From positions 18,698-82,697 of the forward strand of contig UQYF01000007.1 in the NCBI GenBank assembly GCA_900545175.1: DNA of 64,000 nt, in the 5' to 3' direction. Origin of the DNA: an uncultured Eubacteriales bacterium (GTDB taxonomy: Bacteria; Bacillota; Clostridia; Lachnospirales; Lachnospiraceae). Of this stretch, positions 43,163 through 52,897 are shown piece by piece. The notes under the pieces are model-generated. The model searched no databases and had not been told where the DNA came from. It saw only the letters and a list, made by a program, of their open reading frames with translations. Within the stretch, counting starts at the first letter, position 1. Each line of letters begins with the position of its first letter. Made by a program: the position numbers and the translations under genes.

Positions 43163-44947
43163 TCATCCCACAAATACCGTCACCCAATAGTAACCATAAG
43201 CAGAATTCGGACTATAGTAGCACACAACTGCTGCACTTGTATATTCAGCACTTAACATATTATTTCTATGACCTGTACTGTTATACCATCCGTCAGTTAC
43301 ATCGGCTGCCGTCATATACCCTGCTGCAATGTTCTCCCCGCATGTACTGTATGAAACCTTGACTGCTGTAAAACAGCTTGAACCATCCGGTCTTGTGTGT
43401 GAAAAAGATTGTGCGATTTCAGGACCGCGGACCATAACCTGCTGATAAAGCTCTTCATTCCATTCGAGCGGCTTAACCCCTGCCGCCTTACGATACTCAT
43501 TCTGCAGCTCAAATGACTCAAGCGCCATCTTCTTGATAAAATCCGCTTCTGTGACCGTATTGTCATTATCTGAGTCATTCGATTCAAAAACTCTGTTTAT
43601 ATATTTTGACTGAGTACCATCCTGAGGGTATCGTGTGAAGATATAATCAAGCTGAATGTCCGAGAAATATAATGTACGCCCCCAATGAACGGACGAATTA
43701 TAATTTCCTTCACATATTATGACTCTGTCACTGTATACATCAAGGACAACAACCGAATGTGAATTATTGTTAATCCTTAAAATATCACCTGTCTTAACCT
43801 TGCTTAAATCATATGTCTGATATACAGGCGCATCCTCGCCAAATGCCGCATCACTTGCCATGAAAGCAAACCCTGCGCATCCTCTTCCGGTGTATGCAGA
43901 ATATCCAAGCTTATTTCTCCATGTATAAGAATAATTACTGTTATTGAGGCTGCGTCCTTCCGGATATTCCACCGCTAACGCAAGAAGCCTGTCATGCACG
44001 CTGTCTTCATTGAACGTATCATCCGTCGTATCATCCGGAACGTCCGTATTATTCTGACCGCTTTCAAGCACTCCTGTGGTTTCATTGAAGAAATATTCGA
44101 CTCCATCAATGACATGTGAACCCTTGTACATGGTTCCGTATACGAGGTCAAAATAGTACTTTCCATCGCTGCTCCAGCCCTTAATCATATGACCGTCAGC
44201 GTCATAACGAACCCACTTTCCAATATTGCCATTATCATCGGCAAGGCTTTCCTGATATACGTCCTTGCTTACTGCCTTTTTGCCATTGTCAACATTATCA
44301 AGCCAATACCAGCCCTTGCTTTCAGGGTCGTAGATTTCTTTTCCTCTGTAGCCGGCATCATAGCAATATCCCTGTCGAATACCATCTTCATACCAGTAAT
44401 AACCACCATCTATATATTTCCAGCCGGTATAGCCGCCTACGTTATCAACAACGACCCTTTCCAGCACGCCGGTTGATAAATTGAAATAGTATTCCGTACC
44501 GTCAATGGAAGCATATCCCCTGGCCATAGTGCCATATACTGTATCAAAATAATATGTACCATCAGCTGTAGAATCCCAGCCCTTAATCATGTGGCCGCCG
44601 GCATCATATCTGACCCATTTTCCTGAACGTGTACCATCCTCATTCAGGACAGCTCCCCATTGTCCGGCTGTGCTTTCCTGATATACATCCTTGGATTTTG
44701 CAGGAGCTCCGCCCCGAACAGCATCAAGCCAATACCAGCCACCTGTCGAAGGATCATATATCTCTTTTCCTCTGCCGTCCGTTCCCTGCTTTATGCCATC
44801 CTCATACCAATATTGTGTTCCGTTCTCTTCTACCCATCCTGATGTGCCTGCATATACCACATCAGGCGTTGCCGTAAAAAGCATCACTGAAGACATTAAT
44901 ACCGAAACAGCCGTTCCTAAAAATAATTTCAATCTACCTTTTACCAT
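43163..44947 (-). CDS. Secreted cell-wall-binding protein with NlpC/CHAP-like and CAP domains
   Basis: A 594-residue exported protein. Signal peptide ends near residue 33 (DVVYAG). Residues ~36-320 are two long units of Trp/Tyr/Gly-rich cell-wall-binding repeats (GTQYWYEDGIKQG; GKWVRYDAGGHMIKGWDS; GTYYFDTVYGTM). Residues ~340-470 look like a CHAP/NlpC-type fold with a Cys (GRGCAGFAFMAS) and a His (NSHSVVVLDVYSD). Residues ~480-594 are a CAP/SCP-like domain (LQNEYRKAAGVKPLEWNEEL; CGENIAAGY; WYNSTGHRNNML). AAGGGAGA precedes the ATG. Likely binds and perhaps cleaves wall polymer. Confidence 0.85.
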   Translation of the reverse strand: MVKGRLKLFLGTAVSVLMSSVMLFTATPDVVYAGTSGWVEENGTQYWYEDGIKQGTDGRGKEIYDPSTGGWYWLDAVRGGAPAKSKDVYQESTAGQWGAVLNEDGTRSGKWVRYDAGGHMIKGWDSTADGTYYFDTVYGTMARGYASIDGTEYYFNLSTGVLERVVVDNVGGYTGWKYIDGGYYWYEDGIRQGYCYDAGYRGKEIYDPESKGWYWLDNVDNGKKAVSKDVYQESLADDNGNIGKWVRYDADGHMIKGWSSDGKYYFDLVYGTMYKGSHVIDGVEYFFNETTGVLESGQNNTDVPDDTTDDTFNEDSVHDRLLALAVEYPEGRSLNNSNYSYTWRNKLGYSAYTGRGCAGFAFMASDAAFGEDAPVYQTYDLSKVKTGDILRINNNSHSVVVLDVYSDRVIICEGNYNSSVHWGRTLYFSDIQLDYIFTRYPQDGTQSKYINRVFESNDSDNDNTVTEADFIKKMALESFELQNEYRKAAGVKPLEWNEELYQQVMVRGPEIAQSFSHTRPDGSSCFTAVKVSYSTCGENIAAGYMTAADVTDGWYNSTGHRNNMLSAEYTSAAVVCYYSPNSAYGYYWVTVFVG

Positions 44948-45255
44948 AAGTCTCTCCCTTCTACCGTATAAGTCAACGATATTCGTAATCCGCTTCGCTG
45001 CCTGCTCATATAAAATACTGACTTAATTGTATCATAATGTATCATTAACGGCAATCACAAAATCCCTACAACTGCCATGAGTTGTAGGGATTTTATTTAC
45101 TATTCCTATTTTATGCTTATATGAAGGGACATATTATTTAACTTTTCTTTCCCGCCACAAATGAAACCGGTGCGATTGAGTTTTCCACATTTATTACTCC
45201 ATTTTTTCTGTGTTAGAAATCATATCCCCCATAATTACAAATTCAACCGGATTTT
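44948..45255. terminator. Intergenic region: repeat copy C and terminator of the polysaccharide operon
   Basis: A perfect 15-bp stem (45059-45073 and 45080-45094; ATCCCTACAACT core, 6-nt loop) with T-rich ends lies beyond the last gene of the leftward polysaccharide operon. The dispersed repeat copy C is at 44978-45014 (GATATTCGTAATCCGCTTCG). Nothing else recognised in this 308-bp space. Confidence 0.75.
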
Positions 45256-45471
45256 TTATTGTACTATACTTATTAGCTTTAAACGATAAGCTTCTTGCTC
45301 ATTATACAGTGTGGACAAATACTCATTGATATTATTACTCTCCAGCTTTTCATTTTCATCGGGAAGCTCATCTTCCGGAATATCCTCAAATCTGTATTTC
45401 CTTATATTGATTTCATCACCCGATTTGTCCAAAATATATACTTCATCAGGTGATTGCTTAAAAGCCTGCAT
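45256..45471 (-). CDS. Small acidic protein of unknown function
   Basis: A 71-residue frame 18 bp after rfbB, with AGGGAC about ten bases before the ATG. Acidic and polar (FEDIPEDELPDENEKLES), no membrane segment or known motif. Its position at the end of the polysaccharide operon and the ribosome site make it plausible; I do not recognise a family. Confidence 0.5.
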   Translation of the reverse strand: MQAFKQSPDEVYILDKSGDEINIRKYRFEDIPEDELPDENEKLESNNINEYLSTLYNEQEAYRLKLISIVQ

Positions 45472-45489
45472 TATAACATTGTCCCTATT

Positions 45490-46509
45490 TTATCTATCCC
45501 CATACATTTTCTGATAATAGTTCTGATATTCACCGCTTATAATTGTTTCCCACCACTCACGATTATCCAGATACCACTTAATAGTCTTTTTTATTCCATC
45601 CTCGAACTTAGTCTCCGGAAGCCATCCCAGTTCGTTATGAATCTTGCTAGGATCTATAGCATACCTCATATCGTGACCCTTTCTATCTCCAACATGGGTG
45701 ATAAGGCTCTCCGGCTTTCCAAGCTCCTTACATATGAGTTTTACAATATCAATGTTTCTCTTTTCATTATGTCCACCTACATTGTACACTTCTCCAACAC
45801 GACCATTATGTATTATGAGGTCAATAGCCTTACAGTGATCCTCCACATATAACCAATCACGAACATTTAGTCCTTCTCCATACACAGGAAGCGGCTTATC
45901 TGCAAGAGCATTGGCAATCATAAGTGGAATAAGCTTTTCAGGGAAATGATACGGTCCATAATTATTAGAACAACGGCTTATTGTGACAGGAAGTCCATAC
46001 GTTCTGTGATAAGCAAGCACCAAAAGATCAGCTCCTGCCTTAGACGAACTGTATGGTGAACTAGTGTGAATTGGTGTCTCCTCCGTAAAAAATAAGTCAG
46101 GTCTGTCCAATGGCAAATCACCATAAACTTCATCTGTACTTACCTGATGGTATCTTTTGATGCCGTACTTTCGGCATGCATCCATCATAACCGCAGTCCC
46201 TTTAATATTAGTGTCCAAAAACACTTCCGGATTCTCAATGGAACGATCAACATGCGATTCTGCCGCAAAATTTACTACAATATCCGGATGTTCTTCTTCA
46301 AATAATTTATACACTGCATCTCTGTCACATATATCTGTTTTACTAAAGCGAAAATTAGGATTGTCCATTACAGGCGCCAATGTTGATAGATTTCCCGCAT
46401 ACGTCAGCTTGTCCAAACATACTATTCTATAGTCAGGATACTTATTCAACATATGAAAAATAAAATTACTGCCAATAAAGCCGGCTCCACCAGTTACAAA
46501 AATATTCAT
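45490..46509 (-). CDS. rfbB: dTDP-glucose 4,6-dehydratase
   Basis: A 339-residue extended short-chain dehydrogenase making dTDP-4-keto-6-deoxyglucose. VTGGAGFIGSNFIFHMLNKY binds NAD; FAAESHVDRSIENPEVFLDT, VSTDEVYGDLP with catalytic Asp-Glu, PYSSSKAGADLLV with YxxxK, and RCSNNYGPYHFPEKLIPLMI are RfbB hallmarks. AAGGAG precedes ATG 46509. It follows rfbA in the same operon. The product is the likely substrate of the WecE/RffA-type aminotransferase at 59768. Confidence 0.97.
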   Translation of the reverse strand: MNIFVTGGAGFIGSNFIFHMLNKYPDYRIVCLDKLTYAGNLSTLAPVMDNPNFRFSKTDICDRDAVYKLFEEEHPDIVVNFAAESHVDRSIENPEVFLDTNIKGTAVMMDACRKYGIKRYHQVSTDEVYGDLPLDRPDLFFTEETPIHTSSPYSSSKAGADLLVLAYHRTYGLPVTISRCSNNYGPYHFPEKLIPLMIANALADKPLPVYGEGLNVRDWLYVEDHCKAIDLIIHNGRVGEVYNVGGHNEKRNIDIVKLICKELGKPESLITHVGDRKGHDMRYAIDPSKIHNELGWLPETKFEDGIKKTIKWYLDNREWWETIISGEYQNYYQKMYGDR

Positions 46510-46542
46510 GAAATTATTATCTCCTTAAAACATTTTAAATCT

Positions 46543-46595
46543 ATGCAAAACATTTAATGCAAAACATTTAATGCAAAACATTTAATGCAAAACAT
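46543..46595. repeat. 14-bp tandem repeat overlapping the 3' end of rfbA
   Basis: Nearly four copies of ATGCAAAACATTTA lie head to tail between rfbB and rfbA. The last partial copy encodes the final residues and stop of RfbA, so the gene end is itself part of the array. Copy number could vary by slippage and would change rfbA-rfbB spacing. Confidence 0.9.
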
Positions 46596-47481
46596 CTATA
46601 TATTTTCCATCCAGAACATCTTTTAAATACTGTCCATACTGATTTTTCTTTAATACCTCATAAACCTTTAACACATCTTCTTTGGATATCCAGCCATTTA
46701 AATAAGCAATTTCCTCAAGACAGGCAATCTTTCTGTGCTGGTGTGTCTCAACAGTTTTTACAAAGTTAGTAGCATCTACAAGGCTTTCATGCGTTCCCGT
46801 ATCCAACCATGTAAATCCTTGTCCAAGAAGTTCTACATTAAGATTTCCCTTCTCAAGATATATTCTGTTTAAATCCGTTATTTCCAACTCTCCTCTGGCA
46901 GATGGCTTTAAATTCTTTGCATACTCGACAACATTGTTGTCATAAAAATATAACCCTGTTACGCAATAATTACTCTTCGGATGTGCAGGCTTCTCCTCAA
47001 TAGTAACTGCCTTACCATTCTTATCAAATTCAACAATACCAAATCTTTCCGGATCGTCTACATAGTATCCGAATACAGTTGCACCCTTTCCATTTTCAGC
47101 ATTCTCTACTGCAGCCTTCAATCTCTTCTTAAGCCCATGTCCTGCAAAAATATTGTCCCCCAATACCATTGCCACAGTATCATTCCCAATAAAATCCTCA
47201 CCAATAATGAACGCCTGTGCAAGCCCATCCGGCGATGGCTGAACAGCATATGTAAGATTAACACCGAACTGTTTTCCATCTCCAAGTAATTCTTCAAATC
47301 TTGGTGTATCCATAGGTGTTGATATGATAAGTATATCTCTAATGCCGGCATTCATAAGAACCGACATCGGATAATAAATCATAGGTTTGTCATAAATCGG
47401 CAACAACTGCTTTGATGTTACTCTTGTCAATGGATAAAGTCTTGTACCGGAACCACCGGCTAAAATTATACCTTTCATCAT
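46582..47481 (-). CDS. rfbA: Glucose-1-phosphate thymidylyltransferase
   Basis: A 299-residue nucleotidyltransferase: GIILAGGSGTRLYPLTRVTS at the N terminus, LLPIYDKPMIYYPMSVLMNA, and VLGDNIFAGHG with the metal-binding Asp. Makes dTDP-glucose for rfbB. AAGGAG lies upstream of the paired ATGATG start. rfbC and rfbD, required for rhamnose, are not in the window, so the flux is more likely to dTDP-4-amino-sugar. Confidence 0.97.
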   Translation of the reverse strand: MMKGIILAGGSGTRLYPLTRVTSKQLLPIYDKPMIYYPMSVLMNAGIRDILIISTPMDTPRFEELLGDGKQFGVNLTYAVQPSPDGLAQAFIIGEDFIGNDTVAMVLGDNIFAGHGLKKRLKAAVENAENGKGATVFGYYVDDPERFGIVEFDKNGKAVTIEEKPAHPKSNYCVTGLYFYDNNVVEYAKNLKPSARGELEITDLNRIYLEKGNLNVELLGQGFTWLDTGTHESLVDATNFVKTVETHQHRKIACLEEIAYLNGWISKEDVLKVYEVLKKNQYGQYLKDVLDGKYIDVLH

Positions 47482-47867
47482 CTGCTCTCCTTAGCTAATA
47501 TTATCAGATGCACAGCTGCATCATGATGCCTTAATAAAGTCCAAAAAATATTTGTTTACAGAAATTTATATCAAAGAACCGGTAAAAATACAAATAAAAA
47601 AGAAACATCTGAAATTGACATAATTTTTCCTTTCAGTAAATATGTATATATTTTTTTCTTTAACATATACTATTATAAAATATAATTGGGAGACATAATA
47701 TAATGCTATACTCAGGTATTTGTATTTCAAAGACGCCTCACAACGTTATAGGCAACCTATATTTTACAGAGCTTGGAGAACCATACATTCAACATAGAGA
47801 TGCCAAAACCATGATAGTAATACGTTATTTGGTTTATTGGCATTCTATATGTAAAGTATGTTAGAAC
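47482..47867. other. 386-bp intergenic region before rfbA
   Basis: AT-rich. On the minus strand it should carry the promoter for rfbA-rfbB, or a read-through from the membrane-protein gene. On the plus strand TTGACA (~47637) and TATAAT-like boxes precede a 53-codon frame listed separately. A short GATGCA/TGCATC dyad lies near 47509. No RNA gene recognised. Confidence 0.4.
47703..47864 (+). CDS. Possible 53-residue peptide (weakly supported)
   Basis: ATG 47703 follows GGGAG by ten bases, and -10/-35-like boxes lie upstream. The product, with NVIGNLYFTELGEPYIQ in the middle and a Tyr/Trp/Cys-rich end, is not recognised. It is the only plus-strand frame with a ribosome site inside the leftward polysaccharide locus. 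It could equally be a decayed gene end or chance. Confidence 0.3.
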   Translation: MLYSGICISKTPHNVIGNLYFTELGEPYIQHRDAKTMIVIRYLVYWHSICKVC

Positions 47868-49316
47868 TCAACCGGAATAAAATGGAATCAATTTATATTG
47901 TATATCCAAAGCGCGTATATTATATTTTTGAAGTATTCCTTCCGGATATACAGTATATGCAGAATATGTTTTTAGTATATCATTTATATTTATATAATAT
48001 GTTTGTTCCTGTTGGGAACACATTGTATCGAATTTTACTTCTATTTTTTCATCGCTGACATTTCTAACCATTTCACCCGAGAAATTCTTACATACAAATA
48101 TTAGTATAATAGAAGTAAATAATACAAGTTCCTTACTATGTTTATCATCTGTGCATTTTAGTTCACATAATAGTACAAGGCTAATTGGCATTTGAATTAT
48201 AAATAACAAAACTTTACTTGTTTCTGAATAGAAATGATATGAAACAAGTAATTGTATCATCATAACTGCCCAAGTAACCCATATACAATTTTTATTATTT
48301 TTTGAACCATATATGCAATTTATTCCTGTCAGAATAATTATAATATAGAAAAACATAAATTTAAATATATCTAAAGGTACCATCCTCATAAATTCAACAA
48401 ATGTTTTTATTCCTACATCTCTTGTTACATGGGACAATTTCTGTGCATTGTCTAAGCTAAACAACTCTTTATTATCAATATTACAGTTAACAATGCTCAT
48501 GTATTCATCATATAATAAATCCATATTATTATTTATGTCTTCATAATCTGGTACACCATACATTTGAATTTTTTCAATTGAATCCCTATACTTAACGGCT
48601 TCACGCCATTCTGGCAGTCTGTCGTATGAATATATATCGAAAATTCTAAATAATCCTGACACACAAAAACAAATTACCAGCATACATCCGACGTATTTTA
48701 TATTACTATATTTTTTACAAAGTAGTATATAGATTATCATTATTATACTATATGTTGTAAATATACATAAAAATACTCTCCAGCTTATTAACCCTGAAAA
48801 AATAATACATATTTGTATAAAAATATTAGTCTTTAAACTCTCACCTTTTATTGAATATAAATTACACCACATCCAAAACATACCAGCTGTACATAATATT
48901 GCAGATGTTTTCATATATGATGGTTTAGCATATATCTCGTTTGCTATGAATAATGTCAAAACAGCTAGTATAAAATAACCTATTTTACTCTTATTAGTTT
49001 TAATATAATTTATACCAATTATACATAGCGATATGTAGTTTATGATGTATTGTACAACTAAATACCACGGCAATTTATTACTTATATTAAATAATACTTC
49101 TAATAATTTACCATATACTAAATTTGAAAATAAAATGTGGGATATGGAATATGTTCCTTCTAAATTGTATACCAGTGTTTGCATTACAATATCCATGTTA
49201 TACTCATAGACAGGATACTGTAATAGCAACAGCATGAATGGCAGCAAAATATTAATTAAACAAACATATATACTTTCTTTATGGTTTATTCTATAATTTT
49301 TCAATTTATTCATCAT
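47868..49316 (-). CDS. Polytopic membrane protein, candidate GT-C type glycosyltransferase (1 of 3)
   Basis: A 482-residue protein with about ten hydrophobic helices; start at 49316 where AAAGGA lies seven bases upstream. After the first helix it has a long loop with YEYNMDIVMQTLV and FSNLVYGKLLEVLF, then LPWYLVVQYIINYISL. The same order (acidic residues, a G-x-L/Y-S loop, F-x-N-x-x-Y-G, then P-W-Y) occurs in the proteins at 50840 and 60961. GT-C enzymes have a catalytic acid in the first external loop, which is why I propose that class; polymerase or ligase roles are also possible. Strongly AT-rich. Confidence 0.55.
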   Translation of the reverse strand: MMNKLKNYRINHKESIYVCLINILLPFMLLLLQYPVYEYNMDIVMQTLVYNLEGTYSISHILFSNLVYGKLLEVLFNISNKLPWYLVVQYIINYISLCIIGINYIKTNKSKIGYFILAVLTLFIANEIYAKPSYMKTSAILCTAGMFWMWCNLYSIKGESLKTNIFIQICIIFSGLISWRVFLCIFTTYSIIMIIYILLCKKYSNIKYVGCMLVICFCVSGLFRIFDIYSYDRLPEWREAVKYRDSIEKIQMYGVPDYEDINNNMDLLYDEYMSIVNCNIDNKELFSLDNAQKLSHVTRDVGIKTFVEFMRMVPLDIFKFMFFYIIIILTGINCIYGSKNNKNCIWVTWAVMMIQLLVSYHFYSETSKVLLFIIQMPISLVLLCELKCTDDKHSKELVLFTSIILIFVCKNFSGEMVRNVSDEKIEVKFDTMCSQQEQTYYININDILKTYSAYTVYPEGILQKYNIRALDIQYKLIPFYSG

Positions 49317-49347
49317 GCTTTTATCCTTTCTACAGCAATTCACCCAC

Positions 49348-50790
49348 CTATTTCTTAATTTTATTAATTATTTTTGCACAATATTGGATTAAAAATTTGT
49401 CTTTTAATATTAAGAGCATTACAAAATAAATCATAGCCCCTGTGACAAACATAATAACTGAATTATACCAATTTGGGGATAAATATCTCCCTTCAAATTT
49501 GAGTACACCGAACATTATAAGTCCTGAAACAAAATATTTCCATGACATAATAATTATTTTAGGAATAGAAATTTCCTTTCGTATAATTATAAGCTGAACA
49601 ATTGCAATCAACGTCTCTGCAAACACCGATGCAATAGCAGCCCCTCTTGCCTGGAATTTTGGAATCAATACTAAATTCATAGCAAAATTAGCACATGCTC
49701 CCAGAATAACAGTAAAAGTAAAAGCATTTTGTCTTTCAGTAGGTATTAAATACTGAATTCCCGTCACATTATTTATTCCTATTGCCAAAATCAAAAATGA
49801 TAAAGTACTTAATAAATATATAACTTCCTCAAATCCTTCTCCGTAAAACCACGGCACTATATTAGAAGCTGTGCCTATTAAACCAAAGCACAATGGTATT
49901 CCCAAAAACCATACAAAATTATATCCTCTATATAAAAACGACCTTACAAGTTCCGTTTCTTTTTTCTTATAATGATATCCTATTTGTGGTATCATAACCG
50001 TCCCCAATGCAGTTACCAATGTCAGCACAACTTTTGACAAACGTATAGCCTGATCATAATAACCATTTTGTGCCTGGCTTCCGGTTATTACACCTATCAT
50101 CGTTTTATCCAATACAGTATATACTTGTATTGCTATGGTAGGAATAAATAACGATATGATGACTTTAATATTTTTAAATGGTCTAAACATGGAAAGCTTA
50201 GGTTTTCCAATATATTGTGGGAGCTTCTTCCATAAAGACATATTTGCCAATATTGCCATTCCCGATACACCTAACGCATATATTACAACATCATCTCTAT
50301 TTTTGATAAAAACAAATATATATATAATATTAAGCAGTTTAAAAAAACCATTTCTTGTTGTAATAATGGAAAAGTCCTCCATACCCTGATAGAGCCATGT
50401 TATATCAAAGAAAACATTAATAATATTAATTGATAAAACTAAATATAAAGGAATATTATCTTGAAGAAAAGCAAGAAAAATATAAGCAACTAAAACTATC
50501 AGTGAAATAACCAAAGTAAGACTTTTTGTTTCCCAAAAAAGCTGAGTTCTTTTTTCCTTATCCTTATCGTCTTGTAAATATGCAATTTCCCTTTGCCCAT
50601 AATAAGTAATACCCATTGTAGCAGCCAGCACAAAATATGTTGCTAATGCTTCTGCATAGCTATACTCTCCTATTCCTTCAGCCCCCAGAGTTCTCGATAA
50701 ATATGGTGTTGTTATCAATGGGACTAAAATCAGCAATATTTGATATATTAAATTATAAATATAATTCACAGCAACATTTTTTTTATTCAC
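49348..50790 (-). CDS. Oligosaccharide flippase (Wzx/RfbX family)
   Basis: A 480-residue membrane protein with 12-14 helices and no signal peptide. LIPLITTPYLSRTLGAEGIG is the classic start of polysaccharide-transport flippases; LGTVMIPQIGYHYKKKETEL and GIQYLIPTERQNAFTFTVIL also fit. It should export the lipid-linked repeat unit. The start is a GTG with only a weak ribosome site. It ends 31 bp before the GT-C-like gene at 49316. Confidence 0.9.
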   Translation of the reverse strand: MNKKNVAVNYIYNLIYQILLILVPLITTPYLSRTLGAEGIGEYSYAEALATYFVLAATMGITYYGQREIAYLQDDKDKEKRTQLFWETKSLTLVISLIVLVAYIFLAFLQDNIPLYLVLSINIINVFFDITWLYQGMEDFSIITTRNGFFKLLNIIYIFVFIKNRDDVVIYALGVSGMAILANMSLWKKLPQYIGKPKLSMFRPFKNIKVIISLFIPTIAIQVYTVLDKTMIGVITGSQAQNGYYDQAIRLSKVVLTLVTALGTVMIPQIGYHYKKKETELVRSFLYRGYNFVWFLGIPLCFGLIGTASNIVPWFYGEGFEEVIYLLSTLSFLILAIGINNVTGIQYLIPTERQNAFTFTVILGACANFAMNLVLIPKFQARGAAIASVFAETLIAIVQLIIIRKEISIPKIIIMSWKYFVSGLIMFGVLKFEGRYLSPNWYNSVIMFVTGAMIYFVMLLILKDKFLIQYCAKIINKIKK

Positions 50791-50839
50791 TTTAATCTAT
50801 TTTTTTGATTTTATTAAAATCATTTTCCCTTTCATAATT

Positions 50840-52888
50840 TTACTTTAAGATAATCTCATAGTACTTACCATCTTTTTCAATGTATAATTTAATTTTATCA
50901 TTATCTGTGTAAAAATCAGGCACGTCTATTTTTTGATTAATCATTGTATAGTTCCCTGTTTCTGAATTTTTATATTGACATAATGTATACTCAGCTTTTC
51001 TTTCGGACTCAGAATCAAATACAACCAAATATAAAGTCTGATTTAACGCATCTGAACCATCCAAATTAATATTTCCATTGATATAAATAGTATTTTCAGA
51101 AATATTATAAGCTATATCATTCATCGCAATATTTTCATTATGCAATATATTGGAATAGTTGACTAAATTTTGATTCTCACTTCTTAAAATATATATTTTT
51201 TTTGAATCACAAGCCTTAATTTTCTCTAAATAAACATTTTCGCCATACCTGTCTGAAAAGTATAACTGCCAATCATCTATACCAGTATCCCAGTGGCTCA
51301 TTACGAATCTAATTGTATTGCTGTTCACTGCCTCATAATACAAATCTTCAATATTATATTCCTGCAAGTATTTGTTTTCAAAAAAATTCGATATTTGCGA
51401 AATGTTAGTATATTTATTTTCATAATTATCTTTTGTAATATCTGTGAGTGAATACATTCTGAAAATATCTATATCGCCTCTTGTATATGATAGCAAATAA
51501 AAATGAGACTTATCTTCCGTTATCTCATTAAAAAAATCTTTAATGTCTCTTACAACGCTGTTGTTAATTACTCCCCAATAATAATCATCATGTACTCTAT
51601 ATGGGACAAACAATAATAATGTCAACGTGACAACAATTTTCCCGGTATTTTTTTGAGAAGTACATTCAAAATCTTTACATAAAAAAATAAAGCCTAGAAT
51701 CAAAGCTAACTCTATCGCTATATCTACGCGATGCTGATTATACCTGCCTCCTATGAATAAATAGTACATCATACCTAAATTTAAGAGTAATGTAAGTATT
51801 GAATATACATATACCAAATATTTTTTTTGAGGTCTTAAGTATATACAACATATCATTAAAACTATAATCAAGGCATACCAGACATCCATCTGAAAGAATA
51901 AATAAGGATATTCTTTAAAAAAACCCACTATATTTTTTAATGAAAATGCTCTCCGAATAATTGAATTATTTATAGAGTCTATCTCATCCTTATTCATTTG
52001 TGAAATAATATCGTATTTCTCTGTTGTAAGCTTTTCTCTGTCAAAATTCCACTTATACAGTATATTCAAATCATTTTTTGAATAATTGATATTATTGTAC
52101 TCTTCTGAATACACATCATAGTTAGGTATTTCATAATCCTGAATACCACTTCTTGCACTATTCACTTCAACCTGATTAGCAAATTCATCATATTGTTCCG
52201 ATGTAAATATAATCTTTTCATTTAAAATCATATACAAAAGAGGGACACATAATAATAATGCCACTACAGTATATGCAAATTCCTTTAAACTCCTTTTTAT
52301 TTCAATCTTAGTTAATAATTTATATGCAAATTGTACAACTACATACAATCCTAATACTCCAACTGCCAATATTATCAAATTATATCGTAGTAATATAGAA
52401 AATCCTATCAAAATATAAGCCACTAATTTAGTTGATATAAACTTATAATTCATTATCAACAGAAATACACCTGCTACAGCAGCAACACCTGCTACCTTTG
52501 TAAAATTCATTCCGGTATATTCCTCATATGAGTAAAAAAGTAAAATTATGTTTATAATTATCTTTCCACATATTCCCCAATTAAGTTTATAAATTTGATA
52601 CGTTATAATAGAAAGAGCGACAAAAATAATAATAGTGTTGACAACAAAATACCAGGGAATACTTGGTACAAGATTATTCAAATCAAAAATCAGCTTACCA
52701 AATACCGGCGTAACAAATGTCTGCCCCAATGCATATTTACTTCCAACACCCGATGCATATTGTATAGCCATATTATAATCATCATATGTTGCAAAAGGTT
52801 CAAAACATATAAAAGCCCAAAGCATGTACACAATGTTTATTAAAATTGTTTTCGCTATATTATTGTTTAATAGATTTTTTATCTTCAT
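50840..52888 (-). CDS. Polytopic membrane protein with large C-terminal domain, candidate GT-C type (2 of 3)
   Basis: A 682-residue protein. Residues 1-420 hold about 11 hydrophobic helices; the first external loop contains CFEPFATYDDYNMAIQYASG with an Asp-Asp pair and FGKLIFDLNNLVPSIPWYFV, as in the proteins at 47868 and 60961. Residues ~450-682 form a soluble, probably extracytoplasmic domain (FRMYSLTDITKDNYENKYTN; WDTGIDDWQLYFSDRYGENV) ending in beta-rich segments. I infer a membrane glycosyltransferase acting on a lipid-linked sugar. It begins 9 bp after the activase gene ends. Confidence 0.55.
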   Translation of the reverse strand: MKIKNLLNNNIAKTILINIVYMLWAFICFEPFATYDDYNMAIQYASGVGSKYALGQTFVTPVFGKLIFDLNNLVPSIPWYFVVNTIIIFVALSIITYQIYKLNWGICGKIIINIILLFYSYEEYTGMNFTKVAGVAAVAGVFLLIMNYKFISTKLVAYILIGFSILLRYNLIILAVGVLGLYVVVQFAYKLLTKIEIKRSLKEFAYTVVALLLCVPLLYMILNEKIIFTSEQYDEFANQVEVNSARSGIQDYEIPNYDVYSEEYNNINYSKNDLNILYKWNFDREKLTTEKYDIISQMNKDEIDSINNSIIRRAFSLKNIVGFFKEYPYLFFQMDVWYALIIVLMICCIYLRPQKKYLVYVYSILTLLLNLGMMYYLFIGGRYNQHRVDIAIELALILGFIFLCKDFECTSQKNTGKIVVTLTLLLFVPYRVHDDYYWGVINNSVVRDIKDFFNEITEDKSHFYLLSYTRGDIDIFRMYSLTDITKDNYENKYTNISQISNFFENKYLQEYNIEDLYYEAVNSNTIRFVMSHWDTGIDDWQLYFSDRYGENVYLEKIKACDSKKIYILRSENQNLVNYSNILHNENIAMNDIAYNISENTIYINGNINLDGSDALNQTLYLVVFDSESERKAEYTLCQYKNSETGNYTMINQKIDVPDFYTDNDKIKLYIEKDGKYYEIILK

Positions 52889-52897
52889 ATTTTCGAA

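Noticed and set aside
45490..47481. A dTDP-rhamnose pathway
   Set aside because: rfbA and rfbB are present but rfbC and rfbD are not in the window, while a WecE/RffA-type aminotransferase is.
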